Shown here: piece by piece, positions 44,053 to 52,969 of the stretch | Layout: each line of letters starts with the position of its first letter | How positions within the stretch are numbered: the first letter of the stretch is position 1 | Origin: Pelotomaculum schinkii | Lineage (GTDB): Bacteria; Bacillota; Desulfotomaculia; Desulfotomaculales; Pelotomaculaceae | Direction: 5' to 3' | NCBI RefSeq assembly: GCF_004369205.1 | Contig: NZ_QFGA01000001.1 | Coordinates: forward strand, 1,116,001 to 1,180,000 | Length of the DNA stretch: 64,000 nucleotides | Notes under the pieces: model-generated | The model's database searches: none | The model's input: the letters and a program-made list of their open reading frames with translations, nothing else | What the model was told of the DNA's origin: nothing | Translations under genes and position numbers: made by a program

Positions 44053-45384
44053 CTAGGCCTTACATACTTCCTCCAAAGCATCTTCCATGATGACCATGGC
44101 CTCGTTCAGTTGCTCATCGGTAATGACCAGCGGGCACAAGACCCTGACGACGTTACTGTAAATACCGGCCGTAAGTATGACCAGACCGCGCTTGAAACAT
44201 TCCTTTGCCAGCCTGCCGGTTAGTTCTTTGGCCGGTTCTTTTGTTTTCAAATCCTTAACCAGTTCGATCCCAACCATGGCGCCCAGACCGCGCACATCCC
44301 CAATGACCGGATATTTTTCCTGCAGTTCTTGCATTTTGTGGACGATTAAGCTTCCGATCTTGGCGGCCCTGCCGGGAAGGTCTTCTTTCTTCATCATATC
44401 TATGACTTGCAGTCCCGCCACGCAGGAGAGCGGATTTCCGCCGTAGGTCCCGCCGATTTCGCCTGGATCGCAAGCCTCCATAACTTCGGCCCGCCCGGTT
44501 ACCGCGCTTATGGGGAAGCCTGCTGCCAGCGACTTGGCGATAGTCATTAAATCGGGTACCACGTTGAAATGCTCAACGGCAAACATTTTGCCGGTACGTC
44601 CGAAGCCGGACTGGATTTCATCTGCAACAAACATTATACCGTGTTTGCTGCAAATTTCCTTGAGACCCGGCAGGTATTCCGGCGGCGGTACGAGGAAACC
44701 GCCTTCACCCTGTACCGGCTCAACAATGAGAGCTGCGATGTTTTCCGCCGATGTCTCCGCCACAAAGAACCTTGCCAGGTTCTTGACACACTGCATTTCA
44801 CAGGAAGGATAGCTCAAGCCGAAATAGCAGCGGTAACAGTAGGCTGAAGGAACTCTATAGACCTCTGGGGCAAAAGGACCAAAACCGTTCTTATAGGGCT
44901 TGTACTTACTGGTCAGAGACATGGTCATCAAGGTACGGCCGTGGAAAGCGCATTCCAGTCCTATAATACCCGTCCTTTTGGTATACCTGCGCGCAATTTT
45001 TAAGGCGTTTTCCACTGCCTCGGCGCCGCTGTTGGCAAACATGGTCTTTTTGGGGAAATCCCCCGGGGTCAAATCCGACAGTTCATGAGCTAAGCGAACG
45101 TACGGTTCGTACATGGCCGTATTTATGTTGGTGTGTATGTACCGGTCAAGCTGCTCCTTAACCGCGTTCACCACCTGCTCCGGGCAATGCCCGGCGTTGG
45201 CCACACCAATACCGCCGGCGAAGTCGATGAACTGGTTATCGTCCACATCAGTAAGCATAGCCCCTTTAGCTTCCTTAACAAAGAGCGGGTAACTGTAGGA
45301 AATACCTCTGGGCACATAACGATTTCTTTCTTCCATAAGCTTTAACGCGTTGGGGCCAGGAACCTCGTTTCTCATTTTGACCAC
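44053..45384 (-). CDS. Class-III aminotransferase (4-aminobutyrate aminotransferase type)
   Basis: 443 residues, PLP fold type I. Signatures: FANSGAEAVENALKIARRYT, AFHGRTLMTMS, the metal/PLP stretch FVADEIQSGFGRTGKM and the PLP lysine in TIAKSLAAGFP. It resembles GabT and related omega-amino-acid transaminases that make semialdehydes from omega-amino acids with 2-oxoglutarate. There is an unusual cysteine-rich insert (SAYCYRCYFGLSYPSCEMQC). GTG 45384 follows AGGGGGAG by 6 nt. A sigma-54-type promoter lies at 45517-45533. It diverges from the AOR gene. Confidence 0.92.
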   Translation of the reverse strand: MVKMRNEVPGPNALKLMEERNRYVPRGISYSYPLFVKEAKGAMLTDVDDNQFIDFAGGIGVANAGHCPEQVVNAVKEQLDRYIHTNINTAMYEPYVRLAHELSDLTPGDFPKKTMFANSGAEAVENALKIARRYTKRTGIIGLECAFHGRTLMTMSLTSKYKPYKNGFGPFAPEVYRVPSAYCYRCYFGLSYPSCEMQCVKNLARFFVAETSAENIAALIVEPVQGEGGFLVPPPEYLPGLKEICSKHGIMFVADEIQSGFGRTGKMFAVEHFNVVPDLMTIAKSLAAGFPISAVTGRAEVMEACDPGEIGGTYGGNPLSCVAGLQVIDMMKKEDLPGRAAKIGSLIVHKMQELQEKYPVIGDVRGLGAMVGIELVKDLKTKEPAKELTGRLAKECFKRGLVILTAGIYSNVVRVLCPLVITDEQLNEAMVIMEDALEEVCKA

Positions 45385-45516
45385 TTTGTGCTCCCCCTTA
45401 TAATGTAAGATTAAGGCGCCTATTTATTAGAAAAGGAAAATTCCCCCAAACTGCCTCCTTCCCTCCAGGGATTCTGTCAGCCATGAGCTCTCATCCAACT
45501 GATTCCTTAAAAGCTA

Positions 45517-45533
45517 AGCAAATAGTATGCCAA
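45517..45533 (-). promoter_or_regulatory. Sigma-54 promoter of the gabT-like gene
   Basis: The minus strand reads TTGGCATACTATTTGCT: GG and GC elements exactly 10 nt apart, matching TGGCAC-N5-TTGC. It lies about 130 nt before the GTG start. The sigma-54 activator at 53720 is a candidate partner. Confidence 0.7.
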
Positions 45534-45651
45534 TAAGCCTGCACAGTCAGTTAATGCGACTAAGCCTTATTATAACAGACACCAGCCCTTATAAAGACTA
45601 CCAAAATAATGCATATATGCATCAACGGTAACTGTACGCTTAAATTTTTAC

Positions 45652-45680
45652 TTGACAGAGAAAAGTCTAAATGGTAAAAT
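45652..45680 (+). promoter_or_regulatory. Sigma-A promoter before a terminator-leader
   Basis: TTGACA (45652-45657), 17-bp spacer, TAAAAT (45675-45680). It drives the short leader at 45703-45748. Confidence 0.7.
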
Positions 45681-45702
45681 CCAGACAAATTTATCATACT
45701 TT

Positions 45703-45748
45703 TAAGCAATGGTGCTTATGAAATTCCTGACATGAGCACTTTTTTTAT
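45703..45748 (+). promoter_or_regulatory. Leader with intrinsic terminator, copy 1
   Basis: AAGCAATGGTGCTTATGAA then ATTCCTGACATGAGCAC and seven T: GTGCTTATG pairs with CATGAGCAC. It resembles 53628-53684 (AAGCAGCGGTGCTCATGAC ... AATTCCTGTACATGGGCGCC). Both start about 20 nt after a promoter, suggesting a conserved attenuator or short RNA. Confidence 0.5.
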
Positions 45749-46154
45749 AAAAATGCTAATTAACTAAATAATCAAAATGTATTAATGCATTTCTTGAATG
45801 CACAATTGCATTTAAAACAACTCAGCAAAGCTTCAGCAGATCCCAAAAAAGCTTTAAAATTAATTAAAATTTTAATGCTATACTGCATTACATAAATATC
45901 TCGCCTGTGCCTTGTAATACATTGGGAAAGCATCCTATAATATCCATTCATATGAAACCCTTAATTTACAAGGCTTCAAGGCTCCGGCAGATTTACTAAA
46001 AGCATTGAAAATAGCATGCTATATGGCATTGATCCCATGTGTTTGGGAGTACGCAATACAACAGTTATCTATAGTATACCATACGAAAAATTGTCTTAGT
46101 ATTCAAACTATGTTTAGATTACATTAGATTACTTTTCATGCTGGAGGGGTATTG

Positions 46155-47888
46155 ATGAAAGGTTTCCATGGCAAGTTGCTGAGAGTTGACCTGGAAAGCC
46201 AAACCTGCCGGGAGGAAACTTTGCCGGAAGATATTTTAAGAAGGTATTTGGGCGGCAAAGGTTTGGGTTCTCACCTATTATTGCAGGAGGTTCAAGCGGG
46301 TGCCGATCCGCTGGGTAGCGAAAACAAGGTCATCTTTACGGTTGGACCGGCTACAGGCACACGCGCGCCGGGGTCCAGCAGGTACGGCCTTTACAGCAGG
46401 TCCCCCCTGACCGGAGGATATGCCGAATCATACTCGGGCGGCAAGGTTGCGCCTAAAATCAAAGCTGCCGGCTATGACGCCATTATCCTGGAAGGTCAGG
46501 CAAAGGAACCCTTGCTGCTTGAGATTTCTGACCTCGGAGTTAAATTTCACCCGGCAAAAGATTTATGGGGTACCGATACATATACAGCTGAAGATGCGGT
46601 TTTGGCCAGGGTTGGCGTAGCAGGCGCTCAGGCGGTGGTCATCGGACCGGCTGGAGAAAACCAGGTGCGCCTGGCATGTGTGGAAAACAATTACTGGCGC
46701 TCCGCCGGACGGGGCGGCCTAGGCGCCGTATTCGGCAGTAAAAACCTTAAAGGAGTTGTATTTCACGGCAGCAAAGTTACCCCGGTTGCTGACGAAAATC
46801 TCCTGAAACAGTTTGCCTCGCAATTGTTGCGAGAAAACAAGGATTTACCCGGCGTCAAGGGTTATCAAAAGTATGGCACAACCCAGTCGGTGGCCTTGCT
46901 TAACTCAGCCAAGGCATTTCCCACCCGTTACTGGTCAAAAGGTGTCTTTGAGGGCTGGGAAAAAATTTGCGGGGAAGCCTTTGTAACCAACTTTAAGGTT
47001 AAAGCAAAGACCTGCCCCAACTGCTTCATTGCCTGCGGCAAACTGGCCGAAGTTGAGCATGGCGTACGAGCAGGCCTTAAAGTTGAAGGTCCTGAATATG
47101 AAACCATCTATGTGTTTGGCGGGCTGTGCTGTATAGATCGAATGGAAGAAATTCTTAATTTGAACGACTTATGCGATCGCTACGGAATAGATACCATGTC
47201 AACCGGCAACCTCATCGCCCTGGCCATGGAGGCTAATGCAAGAGGCATCAACACCCGTTTCCCGGCTTTCGGTGATGCTGAAGGCGCAGCCAGACTGCTG
47301 GTGGAAATAGCTACCCGCCAAGGTGAAGGGGCTGTTTTATCAGACGGCATCATTCCGGCTGCCCAAGCTCTGGGACTTGAGGATGTAGCCATTCATGTCA
47401 AGGGCATGGAACCGGCGGGCTACGACCCGCGTGTTCTCAAGGGGGTAGGGCTGGGATATGCCACCTCAGCGCGCGGCGCCTGCCACTTAAGGGCTACCTT
47501 TTACAAACCGGAATTAACCGGGGTTATTCCCAGAGACACAACGGAGGGCAAAGCCGCCTTATATATCGACTATGAAGACCGCCTGACTATTTTGAACGCC
47601 ATGATTTTGTGTGTTTTTTACCGGGACATGCTCCAGTGGCCGAAGCTGCAGACACTGATCAAAGCCCTGACCGGCGTCGACTACACGGTCGAGGAACTGC
47701 GCCGGATGGCTAACGAAATTATTACCATGACCCACCAATTTAACCTTCGGCAGGGCCTCGGAAGGGACAGCGACCGGTTGCCCAAACGCTTGCACCGGGA
47801 ACCGTTGCCGGAGACCGGAGCGGTGATTACGGAAGCTGAGTTAACCCGCATGGTGGATGATTATTACACTTTGAGGGGGTGGCTATAA
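46155..47888 (+). CDS. Aldehyde ferredoxin oxidoreductase (tungstopterin) family protein
   Basis: 577 residues of the AOR family. The N-terminal domain (GKLLRVDLESQ, FTVGPATGTRAPGSSRYGLY, SPLTGGYAESYSGG) binds the tungstopterin, and the [4Fe-4S] cysteines lie in KTCPNCFIACGK plus a distal Cys in the C-terminal part. It oxidises aldehydes to acids with ferredoxin, in the cytoplasm. Its length is typical. The ATG 46155 follows GGAGGGG. Placed before the pxp operon and divergent from the GABA-type transaminase, it may oxidise the semialdehyde that enzyme makes. Confidence 0.93.
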   Translation: MKGFHGKLLRVDLESQTCREETLPEDILRRYLGGKGLGSHLLLQEVQAGADPLGSENKVIFTVGPATGTRAPGSSRYGLYSRSPLTGGYAESYSGGKVAPKIKAAGYDAIILEGQAKEPLLLEISDLGVKFHPAKDLWGTDTYTAEDAVLARVGVAGAQAVVIGPAGENQVRLACVENNYWRSAGRGGLGAVFGSKNLKGVVFHGSKVTPVADENLLKQFASQLLRENKDLPGVKGYQKYGTTQSVALLNSAKAFPTRYWSKGVFEGWEKICGEAFVTNFKVKAKTCPNCFIACGKLAEVEHGVRAGLKVEGPEYETIYVFGGLCCIDRMEEILNLNDLCDRYGIDTMSTGNLIALAMEANARGINTRFPAFGDAEGAARLLVEIATRQGEGAVLSDGIIPAAQALGLEDVAIHVKGMEPAGYDPRVLKGVGLGYATSARGACHLRATFYKPELTGVIPRDTTEGKAALYIDYEDRLTILNAMILCVFYRDMLQWPKLQTLIKALTGVDYTVEELRRMANEIITMTHQFNLRQGLGRDSDRLPKRLHREPLPETGAVITEAELTRMVDDYYTLRGWL

Positions 47889-48046
47889 GAAAAGTCGCAA
47901 ATGCTTGGCTGGGGGTGGGAACCGCCTTTATAAGCCCAGTGATATGCGAGGCTGCATTGAATACAGGCCGCTTGACCATGACAGGTCCGGCCGACCAAAT
48001 GCTTAATGATCCTGAAGTGAAAAAGGCTTACATGGGCGGTCCTTAG
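47879..48046 (+). pseudogene. C-terminal fragment of a branched-chain amino-acid ABC ATPase (livF-like)
   Basis: An open frame of 55 codons ends ALNTGRLTMTGPADQMLNDP then EVKKAYMGGP, matching the usual LivF/LivG C terminus (GRIVLEGPAAELLADPRVREAYLGG). The upstream residues do not match and overlap the AOR stop. Walker motifs are missing, so this is a remnant. Confidence 0.5.
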
Positions 48047-48505
48047 TCACATGCCCGCCCTGTGTGGGGCCCTTCCTCTTTAAAGACAAAGGCATACTCC
48101 TCCCAATAGTGGCATATAAGCCCTGGAAGTAACAGAATATTCTTCCAATTTTATTGGGATTTTTCCTGACAGCAATACCTGATACGGCATAAGCAAAGAA
48201 TGCACACCTGGAGTGTAGGTGCGAATTCATTCGAACACGGCCCGTTGGCAACAAATTTTCTAGCATTTGATGTAAAATCCTGGTACGAATGAATTCGTGC
48301 CCACATTTGCCAGACAGTATCAAGGATGAGAATCCGGGATGTGGGATTATTCTTTCAAAGAAGAACAGTGCACAAAGCTGTGTGGGTTAATCATTCGGGC
48401 ATAAAGGGGTGGTTAAATAATCTTTAGAAGAGTAGCCAGCAACCATTGAACTCTTGGTATTCATTTCGAACGCAGTATTAACATGGTAAAAGGAGGCTAA
48501 ATTTC
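48047..48505. repeat. Gap with inverted REP half-modules
   Basis: AGTGTAGGTGCGAATTCATTCG (about 48211-48234) and TACGAATGAATTCGTGCCCACA (about 48284-48305) face each other. No tight terminator or recognisable sigma-54 site was seen before the pxp operon. Confidence 0.6.
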
Positions 48506-49492
48506 ATGGAACAAAAGAACTACGACGTAATTCTTGACACCTTGCCGGAGAACGAGTCAAGGCTCGAAGTCCTCTTCCGCCAAGCCGGAGACGGTTTTCT
48601 TCAGGTAGAGTACGGGAGAGAACAAAGAGCCAATTTACAGGACTCATTCAGGATCCAGGCTATTAATGATCTGGTCCTGGCCAAGAATTTAAACGGTTTA
48701 ATTGAAACAGTGCCCGGGATTAGAACAAATATGTTTCATTTTGACCCCGCAGCTCTATCAGTTCGAAAGTTAATCGGTGAAATCAAGGAAGTTGAAGATT
48801 CATTGACCTCCATTGAGGACATCGTTGTTGAATCACGCCTGATTAGTCTTCCAATAGCTTGGGAAGACAGTGAAACCAAAAAAGCTGTGGCCAAGTACGT
48901 AAAAGAAGTCCGCCCAGGCGCCCCGAATGTGATTAACGGATATAACCTTGAGTATATGGCGTTGTGCAACGGAATCTCAGTTGAAGAAATAAAAAATAAA
49001 GTACTGGGTACTGAATGGTACAACAGCGGCGGCGGATTCTGGCCTGGTGGCGGGTTCTTCTGGCCGATGGATCCCAGGTGCGCAATTGTTGTACCAAAAT
49101 ATAACCCTCCCCGGACATGGACCCCGGAAGGAGCGGTGGGTATTGGCGGACCTTGTATATTTACCTATACTACGCCTACCGGAGGCGGTTACCAGTTATT
49201 TGGCAGGACGATACCAACATTCCAGTTCAGCCAAAAACACCCGCTGTTCAAAGACAGCCCGTTCCTTTACAAGTCCGCAGACAGGATCCGTTTCTTTGAA
49301 GTCACGGAAAAGGATATTCTCGATATCTTCGAGCATGTCCATAACAAAACCGACTACCAGTATGAAATTAAAGAAGATCAAATTTTAGTAAAGGACTATT
49401 TGAATTTTTACAACTCAGAGGAAGTTCAAAAAGGAGCCAAGGAATTTCAGGAAAAGCAAAAAGAGGCAACCAAAACTGCGCCCCGGCTATAA
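48506..49492 (+). CDS. pxpB: 5-oxoprolinase subunit B-like (KipI/PxpB; allophanate hydrolase subunit 1 domain)
   Basis: 328 residues, longer than the usual 220-240 because of N- and C-terminal extensions. The PxpB/KipI core shows GAPNVINGYNLEYMA and GGPCIFTYTTPTGGGYQLFGRT, close to the family's PxR(V)PAGSVGIAGxQTGIYP-type stretch, but with changed residues. With PxpC and PxpA, PxpB forms the ATP-dependent 5-oxoproline lactamase. It starts 13 nt after AAAGGAGG and is 33 bp from pxpC. Divergence of the core motif may mean another lactam or amide substrate. Confidence 0.8.
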   Translation: MEQKNYDVILDTLPENESRLEVLFRQAGDGFLQVEYGREQRANLQDSFRIQAINDLVLAKNLNGLIETVPGIRTNMFHFDPAALSVRKLIGEIKEVEDSLTSIEDIVVESRLISLPIAWEDSETKKAVAKYVKEVRPGAPNVINGYNLEYMALCNGISVEEIKNKVLGTEWYNSGGGFWPGGGFFWPMDPRCAIVVPKYNPPRTWTPEGAVGIGGPCIFTYTTPTGGGYQLFGRTIPTFQFSQKHPLFKDSPFLYKSADRIRFFEVTEKDILDIFEHVHNKTDYQYEIKEDQILVKDYLNFYNSEEVQKGAKEFQEKQKEATKTAPRL

Positions 49493-49525
49493 ACGAAAAA
49501 TAAGAATCAGTTGGGAGGAAATAGT

Positions 49526-50509
49526 ATGCTAAAGATATTGAACGGGGGAATTGAGGCAATCGTTGAAGATTGGCCGGGTAGACTGGGATATCTTGGCAAG
49601 GGAATGGCTCCTGCCGCTGCCATGGATAATGTTGCGCTTGAATTTGCAAACTTGCTTGTGGGTAACCCACCTGGTGAAGCAGGGATAGAAATTGCGGGCG
49701 GTTATTTTGAAGCCGAAATCGGCGCCGATACCGTACTCAGCATTACCGGCACCGATATGAAGCCCACCTTAAACAACCAGCCAGTCCCCGTGTGGGAATC
49801 CTTTGAAGTGAAAAAGGGTGACGTCCTGAAATTCTCTCATTTCAGTGAATTCGGCTTCAGGTCATATATTGGTGTGGCTGGCGGTATTGATGTGCCGTTA
49901 TACCTGGGCAGCAAGTCAACCTGCATTTTTGGTAGTTACGGTGGTTTCAAGGGCAGGAAACTCCAGGCTGAAGACGTTTTACCATTTGGCAAGCCATATC
50001 AGGATTTGAAAAACCTGCCGGGTAGAAAGCTCAAAAAAGAGGTTATCCCGGAATATTCCCGTGTATGGAACTTAAGAGCCATCCCAGGTCCCAACACGTG
50101 CCCGGATTATGTTACAGAAGAAGGAATGGATTTCTTGTTCAGTCATTCCTTCAAGATTCAGCACAGCTCAAACCGTTCAGCTTACCGCATCGATGAGGTA
50201 AAAGGCAATTTCTTCGCCAGGGAAGACGGTGGAGTTGGCGGGAGCCATCCCTCGAACATAGTGGACCATGCTTACGCAATGCGCGGCTGCCTGAACGTCT
50301 GCGGCAACACCCCCATCATCTTAATTGCGGACGGGCCCACTCTCGGAGGATATATAAACGTTTTAAGCATAATCAATGCTGATCTGTGGAAAGTGGGCCA
50401 GGGGACTCCTTCAAGAGATTTTATTAAATTTACCATGAGCACACAAGAGGAAGCTCTCCAGGCCCGCATTGAGCAAAAGGCCTTGTTCACCGAGAAATCT
50501 CTGGCGTAA
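49526..50509 (+). CDS. pxpC: 5-oxoprolinase subunit C-like (KipA/PxpC; biotin-dependent carboxyltransferase family)
   Basis: 327 residues of the KipA/allophanate-hydrolase-subunit-2 family: AIVEDWPGRLGYLGKGMAPA, NPPGEAGIEIAGGYFEAEIG, FRSYIGVAGGIDVP, GPTLGGYINVLSIINADLWK. Related domains occur at the C-terminal half of urea carboxylase. It acts with PxpB and PxpA in ATP-dependent lactam hydrolysis; the biotin carboxylase and BCCP encoded downstream raise the possibility that it transfers a carboxyl group. The ATG 49526 follows GGGAGG; an ORF start at 49511 lacks spacing. Confidence 0.9.
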   Translation: MLKILNGGIEAIVEDWPGRLGYLGKGMAPAAAMDNVALEFANLLVGNPPGEAGIEIAGGYFEAEIGADTVLSITGTDMKPTLNNQPVPVWESFEVKKGDVLKFSHFSEFGFRSYIGVAGGIDVPLYLGSKSTCIFGSYGGFKGRKLQAEDVLPFGKPYQDLKNLPGRKLKKEVIPEYSRVWNLRAIPGPNTCPDYVTEEGMDFLFSHSFKIQHSSNRSAYRIDEVKGNFFAREDGGVGGSHPSNIVDHAYAMRGCLNVCGNTPIILIADGPTLGGYINVLSIINADLWKVGQGTPSRDFIKFTMSTQEEALQARIEQKALFTEKSLA

Positions 50510-50534
50510 AACCGCCTGCAATGGGAGTGGAAAA

Positions 50535-51284
50535 ATGGATCTCAATGTAGATATGGGTGAAAGCTTCGGTAGGTACAAGCTCGGCAATGACGAGGAAGTG
50601 ATGAAATATATCACTTCGGCTAACGTGGCCTGCGGCTTCCACGCCGGTGATTCCCTGGTCATGCAGGAAACAGTGATGCTGGCCAAAAAGTACGGGGTTG
50701 CAGTGGGCGCCCACACCGGTCTGGAAGACAAAAGAGGCTTCGGCAGGCGCCGCATGGAAATCACCCCGGAGGAATTAAAATGCGACACCCTGTACCAGTT
50801 GGGCGCGTTGGACGCGTTCTTAAAGAGCAATGGTATGACCATGCAGCATATCAAGCCGCACGGCATACTCTACCGCATGGTCCACGATGAAGAGCGCTAT
50901 GCCAGGGCCTATCTCGAAGCAGTGGCGCAATACAACCCCGGGTTGTACGTGATGATCCCGAGGAACACAGTGATCTGGAAGCTTGGACTGGAATTGGGCT
51001 TGAACATGGCCGCCGAGATCTTGATTGACTTAAGCTACGATGACGACGGCAACTGGGTCTTGGAACGGACCAAGAAAGCAAGATCGCCGGAAGAAGTTGC
51101 CGAACGCGCGATCATGGTAGCGAGAGACAAAAAAATAACGACCATCAGCGGTAAAGTTATAGACGCCGCGGGAGACACAATATGCTGCCACGGTGATTCT
51201 CCCAATGCCGCCGAGGTTGTCAAAAAAGTTAAAGAGGCTTTTGAGAAAGCAGGCATTCCGCTCAAGCAACTCGGCGCCGCTTAA
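50535..51284 (+). CDS. pxpA: 5-oxoprolinase subunit A-like (LamB/YcsF; PxpA)
   Basis: 249 residues, the usual LamB/YcsF length. The signature start MDLNVDMGESFGRYKLGND and ANVACGFHAGDSLVM, plus VGAHTGLEDKRGFGRR and IKPHGILY, are intact. PxpA is the catalytic amidohydrolase-like subunit of 5-oxoprolinase, and the fungal homologue LamB is needed for 2-pyrrolidinone use. GGGAG lies before the ATG at 50535; a longer frame (50469) overlaps pxpC. It is the third gene of the operon. Confidence 0.93.
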   Translation: MDLNVDMGESFGRYKLGNDEEVMKYITSANVACGFHAGDSLVMQETVMLAKKYGVAVGAHTGLEDKRGFGRRRMEITPEELKCDTLYQLGALDAFLKSNGMTMQHIKPHGILYRMVHDEERYARAYLEAVAQYNPGLYVMIPRNTVIWKLGLELGLNMAAEILIDLSYDDDGNWVLERTKKARSPEEVAERAIMVARDKKITTISGKVIDAAGDTICCHGDSPNAAEVVKKVKEAFEKAGIPLKQLGAA

Positions 51285-51315
51285 AACAATAAGTAAAAAG
51301 GAGGATATCACAAAG

Positions 51316-51534
51316 ATGGAAGTAGTAGCAAAAGCTCATATGCCGGGACTGGTAGCCCGGGTAGTTGTTAATGAAGGAGACCAGGTTAAGGCGGGTCAGG
51401 AGGTTGCAGTTATTAACTGCATGAAAACCGAGCTCTCCGTCGTTGCCCCCTCTGACGGAGTTGTAAAAACTATTTTGGTTCAAGAGTGGGATGAAATGGA
51501 AGTCGGTTCCCCGATGGTTATCCTGGAAGCTTAA
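51316..51534 (+). CDS. Biotin carboxyl carrier protein
   Basis: 72 residues: a single biotinyl domain. The biotinylation motif is INCMKTELSV (Lys in the MK dipeptide), with Cys where most BCCPs have Ala. The flanking PGLVARVVVNEGDQVKAGQE and GVVKTILVQEWDEMEVG strands form the hammerhead. It precedes the carboxylase gene. Small, one-domain form; the carrier for the biotin carboxylase. GGAGG lies upstream. Confidence 0.92.
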   Translation: MEVVAKAHMPGLVARVVVNEGDQVKAGQEVAVINCMKTELSVVAPSDGVVKTILVQEWDEMEVGSPMVILEA

Positions 51535-51556
51535 GATTATAAAGGAAGATGAACAG

Positions 51557-52945
51557 ATGAAAAAATTGCTTATCGCCAACCGTGGAGAAATTGTTAACAG
51601 GGTAATGCGGGCTTGCCGCGACCTGGGTATAAAACCCGTAACAATTTACTCCGATGCCGACAAGAACATGGGCTACCTCAAGGAAGCAGACGAGGCTTAC
51701 AATATCGGCCCCGCCAACCCGGTTAAAAGCTACCTGAACATTGAGGCTATCATCAACGCGGTAAAGACATCCGGAGCTGATGCTGTTCACCCTGGCTACG
51801 GGTTCCTTTCAGAAAACGCCGCCTTTGCCAAGGCTGTCGCAGAGGCGGGCGCCACCTGGGTTGGCCCTCCACCAGCCATCTTAAAAGCTATCGACTCCAA
51901 ATGCTTCTGCCGCAAGATTGCCTCGGACGCAGGCGTTCCGGTGGTGCCCGGAACCATCGACATTATTCAAGACGTGGCTGAGATTTACCAGTTTGCTTCC
52001 GAATGTGGCTATCCCATCGTCCTGAAACTGGACAAGGGTGGCGGGGGCAAAGGTATCGAACTAGTTAAAGAAGAAGCGCAGGCTAAAGAAGCTTTCGAAA
52101 GGCTTTCCAGGATCGGTCTGATGGCTTTTAAAAGCTCTGAATGCTACATTGAGAAAGAGATCCAAAACCCCAGGCACATTGAAATCCAGTTCCTTACCGA
52201 CGGCAAGGGCGGCTGCGTCTGCCTGGGCGAAAGGGAATGTTCCATCCAGCGCCGTTATCAAAAAATAATCGAGGAATCACCATCACCGGTGGTCAGCGAG
52301 GAAGACCGCAAGGAGCTCTTTGACTACACCACCAAACTGGCTCTGGCCATGGACTACCACGGAGCGGGCACCATGGAGTTTCTCCGCTCGGAAGACGGTA
52401 ACTTCTACTTTATGGAGGTCAACGCCAGACTGCAGGTGGAACACCCGGTAACTGAATACCTGACCAACGTGGATATAGTCAAACAGCAGTTGCTTATAGC
52501 CTCCGGCCAACCCCTTGATTTCGTTCAGAAAGACATTGAGTTTAAGGGGCACGCCATCGAGGCCAGAGTATATGCGGAAGACCCGGTCTCCTTTATCCCG
52601 TCACCGGGGACCATCACCAGCCTGGAATTTCCCCATATGGAGGCGCAGTACCTGAGAATTGACCATGCTATCGAAGCGGGTGGAACGGTCCCTCCCTACT
52701 ACGACCCGCTGCTAGCCAAGGTTATCTCCTGGGGAATTAACCGGACAGATGCTATCAAAAACCTCAAGCTGGGTTTGATGGGCTTTCAAATCGGAGGCAT
52801 CAAGACCACGATCCCGGCCAACCTGCTTATTGTCAGCAGCCGGGAATTTGCTGAGGGAAGCCTTGATACGGGCTTCATTGAAAAATTGTATGCCAAAGAA
52901 GGAGCAACAGGAAGTCCGGGCAAGCCCCTGTGGCCCAACATGTAA
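51557..52945 (+). CDS. Biotin carboxylase (AccC-like)
   Basis: 462 residues, full length. It starts MKKLLIANRGEIVNRVMRAC, has the ATP-grasp glycine-rich loop VLKLDKGGGGKGIELV, the metal/bicarbonate site EVNARLQVEHPVTE and C-terminal HAIEARVYAEDP. It carboxylates the biotin of the neighbouring BCCP with ATP and bicarbonate. No separate acyl-CoA carboxyltransferase is encoded nearby, so PxpC, a biotin-dependent carboxyltransferase-family protein, is the candidate acceptor partner. Confidence 0.93.
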   Translation: MKKLLIANRGEIVNRVMRACRDLGIKPVTIYSDADKNMGYLKEADEAYNIGPANPVKSYLNIEAIINAVKTSGADAVHPGYGFLSENAAFAKAVAEAGATWVGPPPAILKAIDSKCFCRKIASDAGVPVVPGTIDIIQDVAEIYQFASECGYPIVLKLDKGGGGKGIELVKEEAQAKEAFERLSRIGLMAFKSSECYIEKEIQNPRHIEIQFLTDGKGGCVCLGERECSIQRRYQKIIEESPSPVVSEEDRKELFDYTTKLALAMDYHGAGTMEFLRSEDGNFYFMEVNARLQVEHPVTEYLTNVDIVKQQLLIASGQPLDFVQKDIEFKGHAIEARVYAEDPVSFIPSPGTITSLEFPHMEAQYLRIDHAIEAGGTVPPYYDPLLAKVISWGINRTDAIKNLKLGLMGFQIGGIKTTIPANLLIVSSREFAEGSLDTGFIEKLYAKEGATGSPGKPLWPNM

Positions 52946-52969
52946 AAATTATCAAGGAGGTTAAATCTA

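Larger units (their letters stand above)
45385..46154. other. Long regulatory gap between gabT-like and AOR genes
   Basis: It holds, in order, the minus-strand sigma-54 promoter (45517-45533), a perfect ATGCATATATGCAT palindrome (45609-45622), a plus-strand sigma-A promoter (45652-45680), a terminator-leader (45703-45748), several TGCATT/AATGCA motifs up to 45895, and a perfect palindrome ATAGCATGCTAT (46011-46022). No gene was recognised. Confidence 0.6.

Noticed and set aside
48380-48505. Sigma-54 promoter before pxpB
   Set aside because: No GG-N10-GC match to the consensus was found in this stretch.
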